Source: Tricholoma matsutake | Taxonomy: Eukaryota; Basidiomycota; Agaricomycetes; Agaricales; Tricholomataceae | Direction: 5' to 3' | Assembly: GCA_026075535.2 (NCBI GenBank) | Contig: AP026547.1 | Span: forward strand, 7,316,001 to 7,380,000 | DNA: 64,000 nucleotides | Made by a program: the position numbers and the translations under genes | In this document: piece after piece, positions 55,900 to 64,000 of the stretch | Layout of the letters: each line of letters starts with the position of its first letter | How positions within the stretch are numbered: position 1 is the stretch's first letter | The notes under the pieces: generated by a model | What the model was told of the DNA's origin: nothing | The model's input: only the letters and a program-made list of their open reading frames with translations | Databases searched by the model: none

Positions 55900-58735
55900 A
55901 AGGCCATGAACAGATTAAGGTTTCCTGCAAGCCACTGCTCATAGGGTGGATTGGGAGTGCAACCAGCAACTGATGATGGCACCCCAGCCCTGCAAGCAAC
56001 TGCTTGTGGGGTGGATTTCAGGGGCTAATGGGCCAGGCCAGGTAAACTGCAATGATGATTATAGCTAGTGTTTGCAAGTCCAGTTCATTGAACTGCAAAA
56101 AGACCAGAAACTGAACTGGACTGAACCAAAAAAGACCAGACCTTCAGTTGCAGTTCATTCATCTCTGGATGGAAAAACCACACTGAACCGGACCGATAAA
56201 AACTGGTTCTAACTGGTTCAAACTGCCACAGGATGCACCATATAAATACGCATCTTCTGATCAAATTTCTAGGAGAAACAGTCCAGAATTGCATGTGCTA
56301 TGGCCAAAACGATATCCTAATGCCAAACCTAACTTATATAACATCTCACAGTTGTGTTTTTTGACATGTAGAGCATTGTTATCATGATGAGACCTTTACA
56401 TTTGACTAATATACACTCTCTATTATGGTTTACAACTGGTCTCATGACCAAAAAGATCAGTTTTAGTCAGTTCAAACCAGTTTGAACAGGGTTACGACTG
56501 AACTGCAGTTTGAACTGGTTTGAACTGTTTTGGACCAGTTTTTGGCAGTTCAGTCTGGTTTTTCAGGGTCCTGCCTTATTAGACAACTGGTTGCAGTTGC
56601 GGTTTGTCCCAATTTGGCAAAAAAACCAGACTGGACCAGACTTTTGAACACTAATTATAGCACCCCACTACTGCCATGAGTAACTGCAGGGTGGATATGG
56701 GGGGCAATGATGGGGGCAACTGGGCTTGATGGGGATGATAAGGATGTGATATGAGGTAGGATTGAGCCCTTCAAAGACCATGGAAAACCTCTGGGGGCAC
56801 GACACTTTGTGCTGTGGCAGTGAGTGTCTCCATCTTTGCACATTGTAATTAACTATGAGGATGATTGACCTGAACTCTGTAGATGTCATTCTCAATGATG
56901 GCCCTGATGCTGATGATCCCCATGCTGTCATCACAATTTCTGACAATAAGTAGAACTTATCACTTGTAGTATTAGGAATTTAGGACCATCATAAATGAAT
57001 CAACATATTATTCTACTACCAGCTAAATGAATGAATCAAGAGAATAGTACTGGGTGGCTCTACATGAAAGAATGGCTCCACACTACTTTGTGATGTGCCA
57101 CAATCAAATATGGCAGCCACAAAAAACTGGCTTCAAACATCTTTTATGCTGCTACTCTTATTTGTAATGGTATGACAAGTGTGGCTGGTATGTTACCATA
57201 CCAGCCACACCTCGCCAGATGACTTGCAATTTTTCTGATGAAGTTTAAAATAATAATAGCAGTCAATTTATCTTGATTGAACAAGGATTCAGGTAATTCA
57301 GTGAATATGTTTGAATCATTGAACCACCTCTGGAGTCGCTTCAACATTTTGAATTGTAATTCACTTGTCAACAATTCAGCCTCTCATATCTTCACTGCAG
57401 TGCACTTACAATTATTCTAACTACCTTAGTATTTGATCACAAGGATCAGTAACTATATATCCTGAGCTCAATGACATCTTCTTTTCACCGGACTCTCATA
57501 GATTATCAATTATGCAACTACAAAAACCTTCCAAAACTCTCATTATAATAATAATACAGAGTCAAGGCTACTGGCATGCCATCAAATGAGAGCATGTTGC
57601 TTGTAATCTAGTAAATTTACCAGAAACTCAGCACTGACCAGATTTACTTAATACTGAAGTGAATCCAGTGCACCAGGATATAACATGTTTGACAGTCAGA
57701 GCAACCTGTCAATTAACAAGCAATTCATTGATGCAAGGAATCCCCACTGGATTGCCTACCTGAATCCTCATTGAATTGAGATAACTGACTGCTAATTAAT
57801 GAATATAACGATTGTCAAAGGTGGGGATGGCACATCACTATGTCCTCATGAGATCATCAGCTGCCAATTCAGCATCTTATTCACTGGCCTTGCAGGTTCT
57901 TGAAAGCTTTATTTACCTTGCACATGGGTAAGCTGGCCTAATCAATGAACATCTAAGTTAGTTAAAAGAAAAAAGTAGGAAACAAACATATAAAAAACTT
58001 GCTGGGCCCAAACAATGATAGATGTCATTTAGGTCTGTTTCAGTAATGTGGCCCCTCCCCCCTCCCCATTGCTGTCACTTGTCCCCCCCACAGTCCATTT
58101 GTCCTGGTGGCCATCCCCTCCCCTCATTGTTGCTCCTTGCTTCCACCCTGCAAGCAGTTGCTTGCCATGGTGATTTGTCCATCATTCCCATAGTTGATGG
58201 TGTTGTCCCCATTATCCCTGGTGTTGTCTATGTTGTTCCTGTCATTCCTGGCATCCCTGTGGTGGTGGTGGCAGTTGTCTTCTTTATCATTGTGGCCATT
58301 GTCATCTCCTTGAAGTTGCCATTGTGTTGAATGAAGAAAAACAAGGAACATATCAAAAACTTACCTGAGGCCAAAATGATCTGTAGATGCATTGTTTGGG
58401 CCCATGCCACATCCTTGTATCCTCATCTTATCCCCATGTTCATCTCCCTGCTATCCCCTCACCATGTCCCACTGTCCCTGTTATCATGGTTGTGGTGGCT
58501 GTCATCTCCTGTCATCACAGTCTTCCCTTCCCTGTTGTATGTTCTCCTTGCTGTCATCATTTTGGGCTCCCATCCCCACCCTGCAAGCAGTTGCTCACAG
58601 CAGAGGTTGGGGACACTGTTGCTGTTTCTATCCCTGTCATCATTGTCATTGCTGTCTGTAGCACCCAGGGTCCACCCCATGAGCAGTTGCTTGCAGTGGT
58701 GGGGCCAGGTACTGGGTTGAAGTTACCAGAGTGGG
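55900..58735. repeat. Hairpin-rich repeat region without genes
   Basis: This stretch holds several copies of a short hairpin motif near GCAAGCAGTTGCTTGC (about 55930, 55999, 58148, 58580 and 58675), usually beside GGGTGG or CACCC, and palindromic GGGCCCAAACAATG words (58011, 58370-58405). A hAT MITE lies at 56066-56653. Between 56,850 and 57,960 it is AT-rich with no supported gene; the frame at 57144-57374 (minus) is unconvincing. The same motifs occur at 6890-7545 and 23950-24980. Confidence 0.55.
56066..56653. mobile_element. hAT MITE (588 bp) with 8-bp TSD
   Basis: Flanked by the perfect 8-bp repeat ATTATAGC (56058-56065 and 56654-56661). Ends read TAGTGTTTGCAAGTCCAG on the left and, inverted, TAGTGTTCAAAAGTCTGG on the right. 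The interior is filled with AACTGG/CCAGTT/GGTTTGAACTG-type repeats on both sides and has no coding sequence. Confidence 0.85.
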
Positions 58736-59441
58736 TGTTATGATTGGTGGATCAATGCACTGGCAAGGCTGGGTACTTCATTTTTCCTTCCTATTCAACT
58801 TGACTCACTCCAACAGGAAACTCCTTGACATCAGAACCATGACATCAAACACCTCATGCCAGGCATGAGGACTATCTTCCATTGTTCTCTGACTTGCTGC
58901 ACTACAGCACTCCATGACATTGGACACCTCATGCTAGACATGAGGCTTATCTTTCTGCTGTTTATTCTATTCTCACATGATAAACATCTCTCATTCTGAT
59001 TGGACAATAGGTAATTCAGAACCATATATAAGCTGTAGTTACACTTGGTGTATTCCTTAGCTTGACCTAATTCAACCAACAGTCTTAAACTCAACCAGAA
59101 CACTCAGCAACTTAGAAAGCCTCTAAGTTGTGATAACTCAAACTCAACAGTTGGAAAGCCTCCAACTGTGATACATGACAGATGGTCTACTTAAAAAGCC
59201 TCTAAGTATGGATAACTGTATTGACTAAGGAAGCACCCAAGTATAGGACAGAACCCAATACAGTTGGAAAGCCTCCAACTGCGAGACTCGAAGCCAAGGC
59301 TGAGTAAAAGGCCTATAGTCTCAACAGTGGGTCCACTGTTTGGGGTTGTCATATTGTTGGTAACATAGTTAAACCCTAAAGAAATAGTACTTAATCTGCC
59401 AAAGCTGCCACTGTAAGGGGAACACCTTACGAGCCCCTACA
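58736..59441 (+). repeat. Probable LTR of another retrotransposon
   Basis: A block starting TGTTATGATTGG and ending GAGCCCCTACA, with a TATA box (ATATATAAG, about 59021-59030) and downstream repeats of GGAAAGCCTCCAACTGTGA and close variants (59115-59285). This is consistent with U3-R-U5 of an LTR about 706 bp long. The base after the proposed end begins ATAGTTGGCAC, which could be a primer-binding site. No partner LTR is in the window, so the borders are tentative. Confidence 0.4.
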
Positions 59442-59852
59442 ATAGTTGGCACACATTTGTGAACATTTCTGCACACCCGCAAATGTTCATGCAACAAAGC
59501 GCCTTTTGTGCCAACCATCTACAAACATTCCGATATGTCAATCCATCAGCCCCTATTGTACTCTCACCATTCTCGCAGTCAATACCCTGTGGAAATGATC
59601 GAGGATGTCTTCACACGCCCATTACCAATCATGGCCTGATGTGGACACCACTTACCAAGTATGGCCTGATGCGGACACTATCACTGATTGATGGCTGTCT
59701 CCCCAAATGGGAACATGACCCTGGATCTGAATTAGTGCTAGGATGGAAGGGGCTCCAAGTATTTTAGAACGTCGCATGCCTTCCATATATATACTTTGGC
59801 CTTGCACTGGACTCCTTAGAGTTTTCTCTTTGGTTTTCCCTTGCAAGGTATG
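59442..59852 (+). other. Sequence between the LTR-like block and G2 copy E
   Basis: A 102-residue frame (59459-59767) has no recognisable motif and may be the gag start of the element whose LTR is at 58736. The last 90 bp (about 59765-59850) resembles the U5 part of a G2 LTR (CCTTAGAGTTTTCTCTTTGG followed by TTTTCCCTTGC), so copy E may sit at a G2-related LTR relic. Confidence 0.4.
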
Positions 59853-60218
59853 TGTAAGGGGACTAGGGGGGTGCCCTGTGTGTTTTTCCTATTTTTTATG
59901 TTCGTCCCATATTTTTCCCCACCTCATTTCCTTCTATTCTTCATTTTCTATGATTTTTCTGGATTTTATTACTAATTTTCCCTTGCTATCATGTTTGTAT
60001 ATGTTGACACTTTTATATTTAGAGGCGGAGTACCCCTTCCGACACATACCCCTTGGTATGATGTCATTCGGCGGCCTTGATCTGCCTATCTCCGCCTTTT
60101 TCTATTTTTAGGTTATATTTGATTTTTGTCGTCTTCACATATACTGGGCATCAGCAAGGGGATCCTTAGAGTTTTCTCTTCGGATTTCCCTTTGCTAGAG
60201 GCTTAGGTTGCCCTTATA
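59853..60218 (+). repeat. 5' LTR of G2 copy E (366 bp)
   Basis: TGTAAGGGG...CCCTTATA. It is 59 bp shorter than the LTR of copy D because one unit of a 59-bp repeat (21-bp core plus spacer) is absent. A TATA-like ATATACT at about 60140 precedes AGAGTTTTCT (60168-60177) by about 30 bp. Confidence 0.92.
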
Positions 60219-60220
60219 GT

Positions 60221-60230
60221 AGAAAACTCT
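60221..60230 (+). other. Self-complementary primer-binding site of G2 copy E
   Basis: AGAAAACTCT, two bases after the LTR, complementary to AGAGTTTTCT at 60168-60177 in the LTR, the predicted RNA 5' end. Confidence 0.6.
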
Positions 60231-60384
60231 CCCCTAAGGCCCGAAAATCGCGAACGCGCTGCCCAAAATAGGCAGGTACGGACTGGACGATGCTTCCCAA
60301 AGCTCCACAGAGTCCCTACACACCATTCCAGATACTCTCGCCTTTATCGTGCTGCCATTCTCGCCAAACGCGCTCCCTAGCGAC

Positions 60385-61502
60385 ATGGACACATCAGAAC
60401 GCTTCGACGCGCTTGAAAGCAATGTTTTCGGAATGTGTGCGCAAATTGACTCGCTTGAATCTATGATTGAAAACTTCGTTAGGACCCTCCAGGCTAACCC
60501 TACAACTAATAGTTCCCCCTTCACGACTCCAAGCGCACCCAACAACGACGTTTTGCCAAACGCGTCCACTAAGGAACGTGCCCAGATCAAACCGTCCCCC
60601 CCCGCCGAATTTAATGGTGCACGTGCGCAGGGACGTGCATTCCTTAATTCCTGTGAGTTATACATTAGTCTCCAGTCGCATCAATTCATCGATGAGGCTG
60701 CAAAAATTTATTGGGCCTTCACATACATGAAATCTGAACACGCCTATCTCTATGTGGACCGTATCCTACGTCAAACTAAAGAACTTGGTTCTCTACCTTT
60801 CTCCACTTGGGGTGACTTTCGAGCTGAGTTCGTATGCCACTTCTGCCCCTCAATGAACGCCACCGAGCAGTGACATGACTTGAGTCATCCACTTACCACC
60901 AGGGATGTCGATCCATGGACGACTATATCGATGAGTTCAAGGATTTGGTGGACATGGCAGGGTATGGGAGTGGGTTACCAGTAGTGGTGAAGTTCCGACG
61001 GGGGCTCAACCGAGAAATTCAGGACCAGATTGCACAGATGTTGGAAGGGCGCCCAGCGGACGATGATATCCTTGCTTGGTATGAAGCTGCTTCACTCTGT
61101 GACGAGAACCAACTCACAAATGCTGCGTTTAATGCTGCATTCCGTGCTCCAACTACCACTCATACACCCTACACCTTCAATCGAAGCCTCCCCCACCCTA
61201 ACCCCATTCCTGCTCGTCAAACTCCCACACCAGCCGTCAATATCCCAGTACCAATGGATGTTGATGCAGCCCGCAGCCGTGCACGTAAGTTGGATCTCTG
61301 CTACTGTTGTGGGGAACCTGGACACAGGGCTGGAGCATGTCCCCATCGTCAGGATATCTGCATGCTCACCCCCGAGGGACGAGACGAACTCCTGCAAGAT
61401 TTGTTGGCACTTGTAGATGTTGAGGAAGCGAAGGATCAAGTTGCAGAGGAGGTTAAGCTGGAAGTTGTAGAGGAGCAGGATTTTCCTATTCGCAGCGAGT
61501 GA
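60385..61502 (+). pseudogene. gag: G2 copy E gag with one frameshift
   Basis: The first in-frame ATG is at 60385 (MDTSERFDALES). The reading is open to about 60850, where a run of five C in copy D is four C here, shifting the frame. The rest is open from about 60915 to the TGA at 61500-61502, with GRPADDDILAWYEAASL and the zinc knuckle CYCCGEPGHRAGACPH (about 61300-61345). Allowing for the one-base loss the protein would be 372 residues, as in D. Family role: particle formation and RNA packaging. Confidence 0.88.
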
Positions 61503-64000
61503 ATCGTACGCCCTCACTGCCTGTCCATAACCGCTTTGAAGTCTTGTCAGTTGAATCCCTGGAGAATGAATCCATTTCTGTGAGTGCTCCCCTCTCTGAC
61601 CCTTCAAAGTTGGCTAAAGACGTACCTGCTCTCCCCATCTCTCCTTCTACTCCACGTCCCAAAATTAAATCATGGGAGCGTAAACTACCACGCAAGTATA
61701 TTGTGGCATCCACTCCCTCTGCACATTCCTTAAACCTAGCCATCGAACTGCAGATGACCGACACTGGACAGATACTTGGTGTCTCTACGCTCCTGGACTC
61801 TGGTGCGACTGGTCTCTTCATTGATTCCCATCTGGTACAACAACATCGTCTAAATACTCGCTCACTCTCACGTCCGATACCTGTATATAACGTGGATGGA
61901 TCCCCAAATGAAGCTGGTGCCATCCGAGAGGTTGCAGACCTGGTTCTCCGTTACAAAGATCATAGTGAGTGTGCCCTTTTTGCTGTCACTCAATTAGGAA
62001 AGCAAAAGGCGATTTTGGGATATCCATGGCTTCGAGACCATAACCCAGAGGTTGACTGGCGCACCGGGGAGGTTACCATGAGCCGATGTCCATCCCGCTG
62101 TCGGACGTGTTTCACAGAAGCCAGGCAAGAACGTCGTGGACAGAAGGCAGCAATATGACAAACTCAGAAGTGTCGTGCTGGACCCCTGCCTATACCTGAA
62201 GTGGAATTGGAAGGGGTTCCTGATCTAATGCCGGACTCGGATGATGATGATGAGGACCCAGAGGAAGTGGAGGAGGGTGATCGGATCTTCTACACTGCGA
62301 TTCGCTCATCGCATGAGGTGTGTGCCACATCAAACATATCCCAATGCCTCGCCGAGGCCTTCCACAAAAACAATGCTGCTAAATCCTCTACTAACTCCTT
62401 ACTCCCTCATCTCCATGAGTTTGAAGACGTGTTCTCCAAGGAGTCATTCGACTCTCTTCCTGCGCGTAAGCCATGGGATCACGCGATCGAACTCACCCCC
62501 GGCGCAACTCCTTCATCCTGCAAGGTCTATCCTCTCTCTCCGGAGGAACAACGGCAGCTTGACCAGTTCATCAACGAGCACCTGGCCTCTGGACGTATTC
62601 GACCATTGAAGTCACCCATGGCCTCTCCCTTTTTCTTTGTCAAGAAGAAGGATGGCTCACTTCGACCAGTTCAAGACTACAGAAGACTCAACAACATCAC
62701 GGTCAAAAATCGCTACCCACTACCCCTCACCTCCAAACTCGTAAACCAGCTCCGTGGAGCCCGATACTTCACCAAGCTCGATGTCCGTTGGGGCTATAAT
62801 AATGTGAGGATAAAGGAGGGAGATGAGTGGAAGGCAGCCTTTCGTACCAACCATGGTCTTTGTGAACCGCTTGTCATGTTCTTTGGCCTTACTAATAGCC
62901 CTGCCACCTTTCAGACCATGATGAACAACATCTTCCATGACCTCATCCTCAAAGGCGTTGTCTGCATCTATCTCGACGACATCCTCATCTTCACTCGCAT
63001 GGTTGAAGAGCACCGTCGCATCACGCGCCTTGTCCTAGAGCGACTTCGACGGTACAAACTCTACCTTCGTCAGGACAAATGCAAGTTCAAAAGGACCAAG
63101 ATCGAGTACCTCGGCCTGATTATCTTGGAGGGTCAAGTGGAGATGGATCCTATCAAGGTAAACGGGGTCACAGCTTGGCCGACGCCCACGAACAAGAAGG
63201 AGGTGCAGTCTTTCCTGGGCTTCATCAATTTTTATCGGCGTTTTATCAAGGATTTCTCACATCATGCACGACCGCTGTTCGACTTGACAGGAAAGGAGGC
63301 ATGGAGGTGGGATAATGCACAACAGGAGGCGTTTGAAAAGCTTAAGGAGATGGTCACTTCTGCTCTGATCCTTACCTTTGCTGATGATTCGCGTCCTTTT
63401 CGTGTAGAAGCCAACAGTTCTGACTTTGCGACGGGTGCTGTGTTGTCTCAGCAGTCTCCGGAGGACCAGAAGTGGCATCCTGTTGTGTTCTACTCCAAAA
63501 GCCTTAGTGCTGTAGAGAGAAACTATGAGATCCATGACAAGGAGATGTTGGCGATAATGCATGCACTTGAGGAGTGGCGACACTTCCTCGAGGGTGCCCA
63601 ACACAAGGTGGAAATTTGGATGGATCACAAGAACCTCGAGTACTTCATGACGGCCAAGAAATTGAACCATCGTCAAGCTCGTTGGTCCCTGTATCTATCT
63701 AGATTCGACTTCTCCTTGCACCACCGTCCGGGTCGCAGCATGGGGAAGACCGATGCCCTATCCCGATGTGCAGACCATGGGGATGGCAGCGGTGACAACC
63801 AAAACATTGTGCTGTTGCAGCCAGACCTGTTCACCATTCGGGCACTGGAAGGCATTGTACCCCAGGGTGAGGAGTGGGACATTCTATGTGACATTCGTCG
63901 CGCAAACCATAGCGGTTTACATGAGGATGTTGTCGCCCAAGCTGTTAAAGAACTGAGGAAGGGATCAACCCTTTCCTTACGTGCGGCAGAGTGGGCTGAA
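61457..64000 (+). pseudogene. pol: G2 copy E pol with one nonsense codon, open to window edge
   Basis: The pol frame is open from 61457 (after a TAA at 61454) and overlaps gag by 46 bases in the -1 frame. Protease LLDSGATGLFID (about 61790-61830) is followed by a TGA at 62156-62158 where copy D has CGA. From 62159 the frame stays open to 64000: RT with PFFFVKKKDGSLRPVQDYR, YLDD at 62969-62980 and FLGFINFYRRFIKDFS; RNase H with EIWMDHKNLEYF and KTDALSRCAD; and the tether toward integrase. The chromodomain lies beyond the window. This is the best preserved pol in the region. Confidence 0.9.
61478..61484 (+). promoter_or_regulatory. Candidate -1 frameshift heptamer GGATTTT, copy E
   Basis: Gag-frame codons are GAT TTT (61479-61484), preceded by G. 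Slippage by -1 would enter pol. It lies about 16 bases before the gag stop. Conserved in copies C and D. Confidence 0.5.

Larger units (their letters stand above)
59853..64000 (+). mobile_element. Ty3/gypsy G2 copy E, right-truncated by window edge
   Basis: 5' LTR, primer-binding site, gag and pol to the start of the integrase region, in plus orientation and closely related to copy D. The candidate left target duplication is GTATG (59848-59852); the right side lies outside. It carries one frameshift in gag and one nonsense codon in pol. Confidence 0.92.

Noticed and set aside
57144..57374. 76-residue minus-strand frame
   Set aside because: Isolated in AT-rich repeat sequence; no domain recognised.

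Overview
The window reads as nuclear DNA of a transposon-rich basidiomycete fungus, most likely a mushroom-forming agaricomycete. The evidence is the short spliceosomal introns (40-70 bp) in the three host genes, typical fungal orthologues of PHO84, the NIFK/Nop15 RNA-binding protein and a LYR-motif protein, and the transposon mix (chromodomain Ty3/gypsy, Ty1/copia, LINE with RNase H, CENP-B-type pogo, hAT and a Harbinger-like relic). The species cannot be named from sequence alone.

Layout. Positions 1-5461 hold the 3' part of a decayed Ty3/gypsy element (here G0) with an extra reading frame between pol and its 3' LTR. Positions 5462-47448 are one stack of nested insertions in a Ty1/copia element. 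The copia gag is interrupted by a hAT-like element (6223-7766). Its integrase C-terminal region is interrupted by gypsy family G1 copy A (9776-15724, TSD CTGAT). Its RT is interrupted by a pogo/CENP-B-type DNA transposon (16486-27890, TA duplication). The pogo element is split by gypsy family G2 copy C (17331-26868), which itself carries two hAT-type elements (21654-21978 and 22259-25593, each with an 8-bp TSD). An inverted piece of the same copia family follows, split by G1 copy B (28263-34492, TSD AATCT). The copia 3' LTR (starting at 34911) is split by a full-length LINE (35048-41316) and, directly beside it, by G2 copy D (41332-47368, TSD ATATC).

Positions of about 47,840-55,540 form a CpG-rich gene island. 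It holds a four-exon LYR-motif protein (minus strand), a ten-exon PHO84-type phosphate transporter (plus strand), and a four-exon nucleolar RRM protein of the NIFK/Nop15 family (minus strand). From 55,558 transposon material resumes: a Harbinger-like transposase relic, a hairpin-rich repeat region with a hAT MITE (56066-56653), an LTR-like block (58736-59441), and G2 copy E (59853 to the window edge, plus strand), the best preserved pol.

Mechanistic signals. Both gypsy families carry, two bases inside the 5' LTR, a 10-11 nt stretch complementary to the predicted start of their own transcript, which suggests Tf1/sushi-type self-priming. G2 has gag and pol in a -1 overlap with a conserved GGATTTT heptamer. 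Several of the identified inactivating changes are CGA-to-TGA or TGG-to-TGA transitions, which points to cytosine-methylation decay. Others are deletions between short direct repeats. The host genes show none of this.
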